Source of the DNA: Paenibacillus sp. J23TS9
GTDB taxonomy: Bacteria > Bacillota > Bacilli > Paenibacillales > Paenibacillaceae
Assembly: GCF_018403225.1 (NCBI RefSeq)
Contig: NZ_BOSG01000006.1
Coordinates: 1 to 64,000, forward strand
DNA length: 64,000 nt
Direction: 5' to 3'
A program made the position numbers and the translations under genes. The notes beneath the pieces are model-generated. The model was given only the letters and a program-made list of their open reading frames with translations, was not told where the DNA came from and did no database searches. Within the stretch, counting starts at the first letter, position 1. Each line of letters opens with the position of its first letter. Positions 56,956-64,000 of this stretch are shown here, piece after piece.

Positions 56956-57001
56956 CTTCTCCCCCCCTTATGTAAGGCTGAGTGATGGTAATCAGAAATA
57001 T

Positions 57002-57015
57002 AGTAAGCGCTATCA
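57002..57015. promoter_or_regulatory. cre-like site before the deaminase/oxidase unit
   Basis: AGTAAGCGCTATCA matches 13 of 14 positions of the cre consensus, 47 bases before the deaminase start codon, a place suited to CcpA repression. Confidence 0.5.
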
Positions 57016-57281
57016 TTTCTCTGTGAAATTGAGTCTGTATGAATTGTCTATTATGTATGTGTAGCGATGGAGTTGAAATGAAGTTAGCGGTACGAAAAGA
57101 ATGAATTGAGGATTCTCAGGAGGTCATGCAGTCATGCGGATCTTGTGATTGGAGTAAATTATCCTTATTTTATCCGAAAAGAAACCTGGGAGCAATCGGT
57201 TAATTTCATGAAATTCCAGACTTGGCTATGGACAATCCCTTCCCTTTCATGGAATTCAATTGAAAACAATAAAGGAAATGA
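57016..57281. other. Intergenic region with no clear gene
   Basis: About 270 bases without a supported gene. It holds an AGGAGG stretch near 57118-57123 with only very short frames after it. It also holds a 47-codon GTG-initiated frame that ends at the TGA right before the next gene's TTG start. I see no family resemblance and no terminator. Confidence 0.35.
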
Positions 57282-57788
57282 TTGACCAAGATCACATTCG
57301 GGGGAAACGGGTATGCGGATGATTATTCTTACATCGACGTAACCGGTGATGCATCCTATCTTGGCGAAGACGAAACAGAATATATCATCCCGTCCGAACT
57401 GCAGGATTTACAGGACTATGCAGACATGCTGGCTCCCATTGAGGTGTACGAGACTAATGCCATTACAGCCTATGAAAAGTATCGCGTGGTAACCTCCTCC
57501 AACCGCAAAGCTGCGCACAATTCACTTACGAACACAGTGATTCCTAACTACAAGAAAGTCGTAAGCATGACGTCGAAAATATCCGCCCCTAATGCGGAGC
57601 TGCAAGCGATACATAGCTTGATGGTCAAAGGCGCGAAGCTTCAGCTGGAAGGCTTCACGCTGATGCAGCAAGCGATCTATAAGAAAACAAGTTTTACAGC
57701 AGCCAATAAGAAATTGGATGCCGGCCGCGCGGCTATTAATCAATATACGGCTAAGGTGCAAGCTTATGCTGACAAATACAGCAAATAG
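57282..57788 (+). CDS. Hypothetical helical protein, possibly N-terminally truncated
   Basis: A 168-residue protein I do not recognise. It starts at TTG five bases after AAAGGA, directly after an in-frame stop. The first 35 residues are Gly/Asp/Tyr-rich (F-G-G-N-G-Y-A-D-D-Y-S-Y) and the rest looks like a four-helix bundle with A-I-T-A-Y-E-K-Y and N-Y-K-K-V-V-S-M. The layout resembles the mature part of a secreted lipoprotein, but there is no signal peptide, so the 5' end may have been lost. A terminator follows. Confidence 0.6.
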   Translation: MTKITFGGNGYADDYSYIDVTGDASYLGEDETEYIIPSELQDLQDYADMLAPIEVYETNAITAYEKYRVVTSSNRKAAHNSLTNTVIPNYKKVVSMTSKISAPNAELQAIHSLMVKGAKLQLEGFTLMQQAIYKKTSFTAANKKLDAGRAAINQYTAKVQAYADKYSK

Positions 57789-57808
57789 GATTAACGGATT
57801 TCAAGGCA

Positions 57809-57864
57809 ACAGGGGTTGTCCCGAGAGTCGCTTGACTACCGAGGCAGCCCCTGTCTGTTTTTTG
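57809..57864 (+). terminator. Terminator after the hypothetical gene
   Basis: ACAGGGG on the left pairs with CCCCTGT on the right around a small inner stem, then TCTGTTTTTTG. Confidence 0.7.
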
Positions 57865-57867
57865 TCG

Positions 57868-57975
57868 CCAGATTAGTGAAGACTTATCGACATCAATAAC
57901 ACTCCGGGTACCGGAAGCCCGTAAAGTCACGGAACCCCCCGCCGCCGAATAGGCTAATGCAACAACGAAAGACAG
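57868..57975 (+). ncRNA. Possible structured leader RNA (weak GEMM resemblance)
   Basis: The stretch before the DUF3298 gene is G/C-rich with several short pairings (CGGG with CCCG around 57904-57922) and ends in GCCGCCGAAT. The fragments GTAAAGTCACGG and GCCGCCGAA recall the conserved parts of class I cyclic-di-GMP (GEMM) riboswitches, but the key ACGCAAAGC and CAAACC elements are not intact. It may be a degenerate or variant RNA, or chance. Confidence 0.25.
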
Positions 57976-57990
57976 ATGGGAGCGAATGCA

Positions 57991-58617
57991 ATGCCTCTTT
58001 ACCACCCGCCAGTGAACATACGCACGCTGACATATACAGCCACCGGCATAGTTATCCATTATCCTCAGGTCAGCGGACTTGCAGACCGGCAAGCAGAAGA
58101 TCGGATAAACCATGCGATCATTTTGAAGATACAGGATATGCAGCGCATCCAGCAGCATATGCAGACAGGGACTAACCCAAACACGATAGGGAATTTTGAG
58201 ATCAAAACCAACGAACGCGGCATTCTCAGCCTTATGCTCAGCAACTATACGTATTCCACACCCATGGCCCATGGTTATACGGTTGCAAAGGGACTTACCT
58301 TTAATACAGCCACCGGCGCCGCCTATTCATTTTCAAATCTATTCAAGCCAGGCTCGAACTACCAAGCTCTTCTGACCGCTGAGGTTAATGAGCAGATTAA
58401 AAAGCGAAATCTTCCTGTACTTGAAGGCATAACGGTGTCGGTGCAGCCGAATCAGGACTTTTACCTGGCCGATAAATCCCTGGTCATTTTCTATCCACTC
58501 TACGCTATTACGCCATATTACGTCGGCTTCCCGATGTTCCCGGTTTCGGTGTACGACCTGCAAGATATCGCCACTGAGGACGGCCCCATCACCGTACTGG
58601 CAGCAGACATCGCATAA
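57991..58617 (+). CDS. DUF3298-type protein without signal peptide
   Basis: A 208-residue protein that resembles the DUF4163/DUF3298 domain pair of the anti-sigma factor RsiV and the deacetylase PdaC: H-Y-P-Q-V-S-G-L near the start, then L-T-F-N-T-A-T-G-A-A-Y-S-F-S-N-L-F-K-P-G-S-N and D-K-S-L-V-I-F-Y. The usual membrane anchor is missing, so it would stay in the cytoplasm unless exported some other way. The ATG at 57991 follows GGGAG at eight bases; another in-frame ATG five codons earlier has no site. Confidence 0.72.
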   Translation: MPLYHPPVNIRTLTYTATGIVIHYPQVSGLADRQAEDRINHAIILKIQDMQRIQQHMQTGTNPNTIGNFEIKTNERGILSLMLSNYTYSTPMAHGYTVAKGLTFNTATGAAYSFSNLFKPGSNYQALLTAEVNEQIKKRNLPVLEGITVSVQPNQDFYLADKSLVIFYPLYAITPYYVGFPMFPVSVYDLQDIATEDGPITVLAADIA

Positions 58618-58693
58618 CTTAAGAGCAGCATCTTACAAAGATGATCGTAGCGGCTGTTTATTTCTTCAATCCTGAAATTAAAAATTCTGATAG

Positions 58694-58720
58694 AAAAAAC
58701 CCGGGGAATATCCCCGGGGT
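58694..58720 (-). terminator. Terminator after the epimerase gene
   Basis: Read leftwards, CCCGGGGA pairs with TCCCCGGG around a three-base loop, followed by six T. Confidence 0.85.
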
Positions 58721-58757
58721 ATCCTATTCATATCATAATCATAACGATTGATCTAAA

Positions 58758-59603
58758 CTATTCCACCTGTTCACGCCACTGATATTTAGGCTGCCAACCG
58801 AGCAGGCGCTTGGCCTTTTCGTTGCTAAACAGCGTTTCATGGCCTTCAAGCGGCGTCCGAATATCCGTCACACCGGGATAGCGCTGTGCCAGCAGCTCAC
58901 GGCTGCGGATGGCCATGCTCGAATCATCGGAAGCCAGGTTGAGCGCCACCGCTCCCAGTCCATCCGTTTCGATGGCAAGCCGGCAAGCTTCAGCCGCATC
59001 ACGGGTATCGATATAGCTCCACAGAATACGCTCACGTTCCTCCGGTTTGTTAATAAACGAAGGAAAACGCTCATACCACTCTGGAGGAATGACATTTCCA
59101 AGGCGAAAGGACACGACCTGTATGCCCGACCGGCGGTTGAACATCTCGGCTGTCTGCTCGTTGACAATCTTGGATAAGCCATAGCTGTCCTGAGGCAGCT
59201 GCGGATGATCTTCGTCGAGGGGCACGTACTGGGGGGCGATCGGATTCACCGCAAACACAATGCCGTACGAGGATTCACTGGATGCAATGACAACCTTACG
59301 GATCCCAAGACCCGATGCGGCTTCCAGCACATTGTACGTCGACATGACATTGTTGCGGAATGTGACCTCCGGAGTCCTAATATGCGCTGCCGGAATAGCG
59401 GCCAGATGCACAACCGAATCCGCGCCGGCAAGGGCACTGTATGTCTCACCCAAGTCTTCCAGATTCACAATAAGCGTTGGACACAGCTCCTCATCAGGAC
59501 GCCGTGAATCGACGTTCAATACTTCATATCCCTGCTCCACAAAATGCTTTACGACCCAGCGTCCAAGCATGCCGCTTCCGCCTGTGATCACTACCTTGGC
59601 CAT
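58758..59603 (-). CDS. NAD-dependent epimerase/dehydratase (extended SDR)
   Basis: A 281-residue extended SDR: cofactor motif G-G-S-G-M-L-G at 8-14, D-S-R at strand 2 (NAD preference), active-site Y-G-L-S-K with its Ser in A-S-S-E-S-S-Y. It is somewhat short for a UDP-galactose epimerase and resembles uronate dehydrogenase and related sugar-nucleotide enzymes. It lies 42 bases downstream of the aldo-keto reductase gene on the same strand and probably belongs to the same transcript, ending in a strong terminator. Confidence 0.85.
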   Translation of the reverse strand: MAKVVITGGSGMLGRWVVKHFVEQGYEVLNVDSRRPDEELCPTLIVNLEDLGETYSALAGADSVVHLAAIPAAHIRTPEVTFRNNVMSTYNVLEAASGLGIRKVVIASSESSYGIVFAVNPIAPQYVPLDEDHPQLPQDSYGLSKIVNEQTAEMFNRRSGIQVVSFRLGNVIPPEWYERFPSFINKPEERERILWSYIDTRDAAEACRLAIETDGLGAVALNLASDDSSMAIRSRELLAQRYPGVTDIRTPLEGHETLFSNEKAKRLLGWQPKYQWREQVE

Positions 59604-59645
59604 CGAAAATGCCTCCTCGCTGATTAAAAGTGGTCAAGACTTTCT

Positions 59646-60584
59646 CTATTTCAAAATTTCCTCGATACGATCGATTACGTCCGCGCTCAGCTCTACATCG
59701 GAAGCCTTAGCATTCTCAGTGACCTGCTCCGGACGGCTTGCGCCAACCAGTGCACTGGCCACGTTGCTGTTGCGCAGAATCCAGGCCAGAGCCAGGTTTC
59801 CTACGGAAATGCCGAGTTCGCTTGCAATGCCTTCAAGCTGCTTCACTTGGCTGATTCTTTCTTCGGTGATGCCTTTGCGCATCCATTCGAGCTTGGCAGC
59901 ACGACTGTCCTGCGGAATATCCGATGCGGATGTATATTTTCCTGTCAGCAGGCCTTGGGCCAGCGGGGAAAACACCACTTGTCCGATACCAGAACGCTCG
60001 CTGAGCGGCATGATTTCTTTTTCAATATAACGCTGGAACATGTTGTATTGCGGCTGATTCACCACGATGCGGTCCAGCAGGTAACGGTCGGCTACGCCAA
60101 CTGCTTCCGCAATTTGGGAAGCCTGCCATTCACTCACGCCCACATACAGCACTTTGCCTTGACGAACCAGGTCATCGAGTGCGCGCAGGGTTTCATCCAG
60201 CGGAGTTTCCGGATCATGACGATGGCAGTAGAAAATATCCACGTAGTCATGATTCAGACGTTTCAGACTGGCATGAGCCTGCTCCATGATATGTTTGCGG
60301 GACAAGCCGCGGTCATTGGGACCGTCTCCCATTGGCCAGAATGCTTTGGTTGCCAGCACATAAGATTCCCGCGGATACGCTTTCAGGGTTTCGCCCACAA
60401 GCACTTCCGCCGCGCCTTTTTCATAAACGTTCGCTGTATCAAAAAAGTTAATGCCCAGATCGTATGCTGTTTTAATCGAATTGACGGCATTTTCCCGTTC
60501 TACATAACCGCCATATGTAAGCCAGCTTCCTAAGCTGATTTCGCTGACCTTGAGGCCGCTGCCACCTAATCTCCGGTATTTCAT
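59646..60584 (-). CDS. Aldo/keto reductase (K+ channel beta-subunit type)
   Basis: A 312-residue NADPH-dependent aldo/keto reductase. The catalytic tetrad is visible: Asp49 and Tyr54 in F-D-T-A-N-V-Y, Lys80 in A-T-K, His121 in Y-C-H-R-H. The C-terminal S-R-P-E-Q-V-T-E-N binds the cofactor. The frame is open for 19 further codons upstream, but the ATG at 60584 follows AAGGAGG and matches the family start. It is divergent from an HxlR regulator and likely controlled by it. It probably detoxifies carbonyl compounds. Confidence 0.92.
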   Translation of the reverse strand: MKYRRLGGSGLKVSEISLGSWLTYGGYVERENAVNSIKTAYDLGINFFDTANVYEKGAAEVLVGETLKAYPRESYVLATKAFWPMGDGPNDRGLSRKHIMEQAHASLKRLNHDYVDIFYCHRHDPETPLDETLRALDDLVRQGKVLYVGVSEWQASQIAEAVGVADRYLLDRIVVNQPQYNMFQRYIEKEIMPLSERSGIGQVVFSPLAQGLLTGKYTSASDIPQDSRAAKLEWMRKGITEERISQVKQLEGIASELGISVGNLALAWILRNSNVASALVGASRPEQVTENAKASDVELSADVIDRIEEILK

Positions 60585-60654
60585 GTTTACATTCCTCCTT
60601 GAGGTTATCCTGATTACATTGTTCATTCTATAGAAGTTCATAACAGATTTGAAG

Positions 60655-60674
60655 AAGTGAAAAGTTTTTCACTT
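60655..60674. promoter_or_regulatory. Inverted repeat near the aldo/keto reductase promoter
   Basis: AAGTGAAAA (60655-60663) and TTTTCACTT (60666-60674) are perfect inverses separated by two bases, in the divergent region between the reductase and HxlR genes, nearer the reductase. Confidence 0.4.
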
Positions 60675-60695
60675 AATTATACGGAGGATATCTAG

Positions 60696-60709
60696 TATAC
60701 TTAAGTATA
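60696..60709. promoter_or_regulatory. Perfect palindrome, candidate HxlR operator
   Basis: TATACTTAAGTATA is a perfect 14-base palindrome, 27 bases before the HxlR start codon. Its size and A/T-rich style fit operators of HxlR-family redox regulators. Confidence 0.5.
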
Positions 60710-60735
60710 GTAAATACATATGGAGGTGGTACCCT

Positions 60736-61080
60736 GTGACAACAACGAAAAAAGCCAGCAGCTATATCCCGAAAAACCCGGATTTCATCGAATGTAATAT
60801 TGAAAAAACGCTGGATGTGCTTGGCGGAAAATGGGCTTTTCTCGTTATCCGTGAATTATTTGGCGGCACCCTTCGCTTCGGTGAACTGCAGCGCCGGATT
60901 TCGAGTGTAAGTCCCCGGGCTTTAACCAGTACACTGCGCCACCTCGAAGAAAATGGGGTGCTTGAACGCGAGGTTTTCCCGACCGTTCCTGTGACCGTAG
61001 AGTATACACTGACGCCAAAGGGCCAGGATTTACACGTGATATGTCATGAAATGAAGCTATGGGCGGCGCGGTGGACGTAA
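60736..61080 (+). CDS. HxlR-family transcriptional regulator
   Basis: A 114-residue winged-helix regulator with the family pattern L-G-G-K-W-A-F-L-V-I-R-E-L, S-P-R-A-L-T-S-T-L-R-H-L-E-E-N-G and V-E-Y-T-L-T-P-K-G. Cys20 stands ten residues before G-K-W, the same place as the redox-active Cys6 of YodB, which senses quinones and aldehydes. It starts at GTG after GGAGGTGG. It is divergent from the aldo/keto reductase gene, a typical target. Confidence 0.9.
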   Translation: MTTTKKASSYIPKNPDFIECNIEKTLDVLGGKWAFLVIRELFGGTLRFGELQRRISSVSPRALTSTLRHLEENGVLEREVFPTVPVTVEYTLTPKGQDLHVICHEMKLWAARWT

Positions 61081-61102
61081 GATGTCTGCCCCGCTTTTTT
61101 TT
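61063..61102 (+). terminator. Terminator overlapping the end of the HxlR gene
   Basis: An imperfect G/C-rich hairpin whose left arm lies in the last codons of the gene and whose right arm (CTGCCCCGC) is followed by eight T. Confidence 0.55.
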
Positions 61103-61150
61103 AGGAACATGTAATTAATAGCATTTCACCGATTCGATCTCTACTTACTA

Positions 61151-62422
61151 TTAGTTCGCCAAAATCTGGTTTAGCTTCTTCTCCAGCGCTGCCAACCCTT
61201 CCTCAGGCTTGATCCCTTTCTGCACGATGTTCTGCAGATCCTCGGAGATGGCGGTGAAGAGCGCAGCGTATTTATCTGTTTTGGGTGCAAATTTAACATG
61301 GTCACGCGATGCTATAAACAGCTTACGGTACGGCAGTTCTTGGTAGGCGCTGCTCTTTGCGACCTCATGATTGGCCGGAACATGCCCCGCCTCTCCCCAG
61401 ATCACTCCGCCCTCCTCAGAGAAATACCTCATGAACTCCATTGCTGCCAGCTTCTTTGGCTCCGTGACGTAAGCCGGGATGACCAACGTATGCGAGCTGC
61501 CCCAGTGAACCGGACTGCCGAAGATCGGCGGTATCGGCATAATGCCTATATCCAGTGCCGGATTGCCGAGATGATGACCAGCTTCCCAGACGCCGCCAAT
61601 CCATAGTCCGGCCTTACCTTGATCAAAGGAATCCCACGGCGTTTGATCATTCAGGTCGCTGAGTCCACTTGTAAACAACTGCTGATAGAACGCGAGAACC
61701 GAAATGGCCTTTTCATTATGTATCTCTGCTCTTTTCATGTCCGGACTCAGCAGCTCACCGCCAGCCTCATAATACAAATCCAGAAACGATTCCTGAAAAT
61801 AAGGCGTGTTCACCGCCATCGGCTGCACACCGGCAACCCGTGCATGAATTTGTTTCAGAAATGCGGTAAATCCATCCGGCGTGGCTGCTTCGAGCTTCGG
61901 TGTTCCGTCCACATGTAACAGTCCGGCCTTCTTCAGAATGTCTTTATTGTAAAAAAGCATGTGAAAATGTGTATCCAGAGGCACCGCATAATCATTCCCG
62001 TTATAGATCACGCCCTGACGATTAGATGCCTCAATCTCGTCAAAATCAAACCCTGCCTGCTCCGCCAACGAATCCAGCCCGGTAATTTGCTTGGCTTTAA
62101 TAAAAGGAGATAACCGGTCCACATGGACAACGGCCACATCCGGCCCTTTTCCCAGCGAAAGCGCGGTGCTAAGCCTGGCATAATACTCATTGGACTCGAG
62201 CCGTAGCTGCTTCACAAACACTTTGCTCTGCGAGGCGTTATAATCCCGGATGATCCGCTCCACAAAATCCCCCTCACCGCCGCCAAAGGGATTCCAAAAG
62301 GACAGCTCCACAGACACCGGTTCTGCCGTGTTTATTTTCCTTTCATAAGAGTCATCCGCACACCCTGAAAACAGCAGCATGCACACCATCATGAACGGCA
62401 TGAACGGGCCCTTGCTCTTCAT
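61151..62422 (-). CDS. Sugar-binding lipoprotein of ABC importer
   Basis: A 423-residue solute-binding protein. The signal peptide M-K-S-K-G-P-F-M-P-F-M-M-V-C-M-L-L-F-S-G-C ends in lipobox F-S-G-C. The mature part has the family-1 pattern E-L-S-F-W-N-P-F-G-G-G, P-D-V-A-V-V-H-V-D and M-L-F-Y-N-K-D-I-L-K-K-A-G-L. The frame is open 62 codons further, but the ATG at 62422 follows GGAGGAG and starts the signal peptide. It lies 73 bases after a YesN-type regulator gene, with a cre site between. Permease genes are not adjacent on the left, where the unit ends. Confidence 0.9.
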   Translation of the reverse strand: MKSKGPFMPFMMVCMLLFSGCADDSYERKINTAEPVSVELSFWNPFGGGEGDFVERIIRDYNASQSKVFVKQLRLESNEYYARLSTALSLGKGPDVAVVHVDRLSPFIKAKQITGLDSLAEQAGFDFDEIEASNRQGVIYNGNDYAVPLDTHFHMLFYNKDILKKAGLLHVDGTPKLEAATPDGFTAFLKQIHARVAGVQPMAVNTPYFQESFLDLYYEAGGELLSPDMKRAEIHNEKAISVLAFYQQLFTSGLSDLNDQTPWDSFDQGKAGLWIGGVWEAGHHLGNPALDIGIMPIPPIFGSPVHWGSSHTLVIPAYVTEPKKLAAMEFMRYFSEEGGVIWGEAGHVPANHEVAKSSAYQELPYRKLFIASRDHVKFAPKTDKYAALFTAISEDLQNIVQKGIKPEEGLAALEKKLNQILAN

Positions 62423-62459
62423 TTTGCTCCACTCCTCCAAACCTTCTGTCACCAACATT

Positions 62460-62473
62460 CGTAAGCGTTTACA
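62460..62473. promoter_or_regulatory. cre site before the solute-binding gene
   Basis: Read on the minus strand, TGTAAACGCTTACG matches 13 of 14 positions of the cre consensus, lying 38 bases before the lipoprotein start codon. Confidence 0.65.
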
Positions 62474-62495
62474 GTCGTTTCCACCCAGAGCTCTA

Positions 62496-64000
62496 TTACC
62501 GCTCCTCCCGCACGAGGTGACGATATTCCGACGGAGATACGCCCGTAATTTTCTTGAATACTTTTGAAAAATACTTTGGATCCTGTATACCGACCAAGCT
62601 GCCGACATCCCCCGCTTTCAGATCCCCCGTAAGCAATGTTTTGGCTTTATCAATGCGGATCCGCGTAAGATATTCCAGGAAGCTTTCCCCCACTTCCTTT
62701 TTGAACAAGTTCGCAAAGTAATTCTTGCTTAAATGGACCAGAGTGCTGATCGATTGCAGTGATATCTCCTGGTGGTAATACTGCTGGATATACTGGGTTG
62801 CTTTGATAATACTATTGCGGTCGCTGTTGTACATTAGTATCAGATGCTGAACCAGGGCATCAAACGCCTGAATGAACCAGATGCGGTTCTGCTCCAGGGT
62901 CTCCAGCCTGGATAGCTCATCGAAATACTGCTTCTTCAGCTCCAGCACCTGCTGGGCATCCGTGGATACATCCGGCCACAAGGTCGTTAGTATCATCAGC
63001 AGCTCGAGGGAAATGATCTGCACCAAGTCCACGTCCCGGCGGGCTGCGAGCTGTTTAAACAGCTCCTCGAGGTACTCCGTCAATTCTTTGGACTGAAAAG
63101 CATAAACCATGGACTGGATCTGATGACTGCTGATCCGCAGATGCTCCACCTTCGCTGCAGGCATATTCATATCATCGGTTCCATAGATGATGGCATGTCC
63201 GCATCCCAGGAACATTTTCTGCTTCTCTGCCTTGACTGCTTGGGCATAGGCCTCCTTAACGTCGGTCCATTCCCAGATGCGGCTGCTGATACCGATGGTT
63301 GCCAGCCTTCCGGACGGCTTGGATAGCTGCTGGATGAAGTCTTCCGCCCACTGTCTCAGCTTCTGCATATCTCCCTCAGGGGAAGGCCCCTCTTCACTCA
63401 CATAATCCAGAAACAGAACATTGATTTCCCCCTGCTTGTCGGGAAAGACTTCATAGCTTGAGCTGCCTTCGGCCCATACTTGTTCAAGTTTATGCCGGAT
63501 GAGGGACAACCTTTCCGTGAATCCCAGCTCGGAGTCATTAAGACTGATATGCATTAAGTAAGCACGATGAAGCTGTGCCATGCCAAGCTGCTCTGCCTTG
63601 TTTGAGCCTTCGGCTGCCCCCCGGATCGTTCCTTCAATCAAATCAACCAGAAACTTTTCTTTATGTGCCGGTTCAGGCTGAGAGGCTGGCGCCCCTTCAT
63701 TGGCGGCGTTTCCTCTGCCGGCACTCTCCTTCAGCTTCAGCAGCGCCTGCTCAAAGTCGCGGGGCATCATATCCGATTTGATCAAATATTCGGAAACGCC
63801 ATGTTTGATCGCTTCCTTGGCGTACTGAAAATCCTCCAGATTGCTCAGGATGATAATTTTAATATCAGGAGAGATCCGCCGCACTTCGGCAATGAGCTCA
63901 ATGCCATCCATAACGGGCATTTTAATATCGGTTATAAGAATATCCGGTAGTCCGGCCTTCATCAGCTCAAGCGCCTCCTTGCCGTTGGCAGCCTCACCCG
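62496..64000 (-). CDS. Response regulator, YesN/AraC type (third), 5' end cut by window
   Basis: The frame runs off the right edge; the visible 501 codons begin inside the receiver domain (G-E-A-A-N-G-K-E-A-L-E-L-M) with the phospho-acceptor Asp in D-I-L-I-T-D-I-K-M-P-V-M-D-G. The C-terminal AraC domain ends in G-D-V-G-S-L-V-G-I-Q-D-P-K-Y-F-S-K-V-F-K-K-I-T-G. The internal ATG at 63962 is not the start, because coding continues before it. It precedes a sugar-binding lipoprotein gene on the same strand; a YesM-type kinase gene is expected just outside the window. Confidence 0.92.
   Translation of the reverse strand, partial: GEAANGKEALELMKAGLPDILITDIKMPVMDGIELIAEVRRISPDIKIIILSNLEDFQYAKEAIKHGVSEYLIKSDMMPRDFEQALLKLKESAGRGNAANEGAPASQPEPAHKEKFLVDLIEGTIRGAAEGSNKAEQLGMAQLHRAYLMHISLNDSELGFTERLSLIRHKLEQVWAEGSSSYEVFPDKQGEINVLFLDYVSEEGPSPEGDMQKLRQWAEDFIQQLSKPSGRLATIGISSRIWEWTDVKEAYAQAVKAEKQKMFLGCGHAIIYGTDDMNMPAAKVEHLRISSHQIQSMVYAFQSKELTEYLEELFKQLAARRDVDLVQIISLELLMILTTLWPDVSTDAQQVLELKKQYFDELSRLETLEQNRIWFIQAFDALVQHLILMYNSDRNSIIKATQYIQQYYHQEISLQSISTLVHLSKNYFANLFKKEVGESFLEYLTRIRIDKAKTLLTGDLKAGDVGSLVGIQDPKYFSKVFKKITGVSPSEYRHLVREER

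Noticed and set aside
57140..57285. A 47-codon GTG frame directly before the hypothetical gene
   Set aside because: It has no ribosome site at a sensible distance and no resemblance to a known protein or signal peptide; it could be a relic but cannot be supported.
57751..58272. A 173-codon minus-strand frame opposite the DUF3298 gene
   Set aside because: The plus-strand protein has clear domain features; the minus frame runs through a terminator and has none.

Overview
The window looks like a chromosomal stretch from a Paenibacillus-type, endospore-forming member of the Bacillales. The clues are a 16S rRNA 5' end of Bacillota type at the left edge, an H-type small acid-soluble spore protein with a sigma-G-like promoter, AGGAGG-type ribosome binding sites with many TTG/GTG starts, and several YesM/YesN two-component systems beside sugar ABC transporters that lack their own ATPase. 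All functional calls come from reading translations and motifs; no database search was possible.

Left part (1-10 kb). The 16S gene runs off the left edge on the minus strand, with two promoters upstream. Next come a divergent NAD(P)-binding oxidoreductase / Rrf2 regulator pair around a 40-bp palindrome, a TetR regulator divergent from an oleate hydratase, and an AraC regulator divergent from a four-gene operon of three Gfo/Idh/MocA oxidoreductases and one TIM-barrel sugar isomerase/epimerase. An Nfu-N domain protein and an SGNH hydrolase follow.

Centre left (11-32 kb). A minus-strand glgC-glgD-glgP operon lacks glgA and glgB. Beyond it lies a nine-gene minus-strand unit: YesM kinase, YesN regulator, sugar-binding lipoprotein, two permeases, GH2 beta-galactosidase, SDR dehydrogenase, then a pair related to the two subunits of glycine decarboxylase (GcvPA/GcvPB). 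That pair departs from the motifs I remember as conserved in glycine decarboxylase and has no gcvT or gcvH nearby, so it is the best candidate here for an undescribed activity. A GH63-like glycosidase lies upstream, with a perfect cre site between it and the YesM gene.

Centre (32-47 kb). An AraC regulator with a phytanoyl-CoA-dioxygenase-like protein, a SEC-C protein, and htpG under a perfect CIRCE element come first. A transport/secretion operon (two permeases, solute-binding lipoprotein, secreted beta-helix protein, PpiC/PrsA-type foldase) is divergent from a second YesN/YesM pair.

Right part (48-64 kb). A BceRS-like two-component system is followed by a BceAB-like transporter, a scrambled duplicate of the second yesN/yesM genes, an LD-carboxypeptidase, a 56-residue protein, sspH, a sugar-lactone oxidase / PLP deaminase operon, two orphan genes around a possible structured RNA, an epimerase/dehydrogenase, an aldo-keto reductase divergent from an HxlR regulator, and a sugar-binding lipoprotein next to a third YesN-type regulator cut by the right edge.

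The common theme is carbohydrate scavenging: several two-component or AraC-regulated sugar units, most with a cre-like CcpA site, placed among housekeeping, stress and sporulation genes. I saw no phage, transposase, CRISPR array or tRNA.
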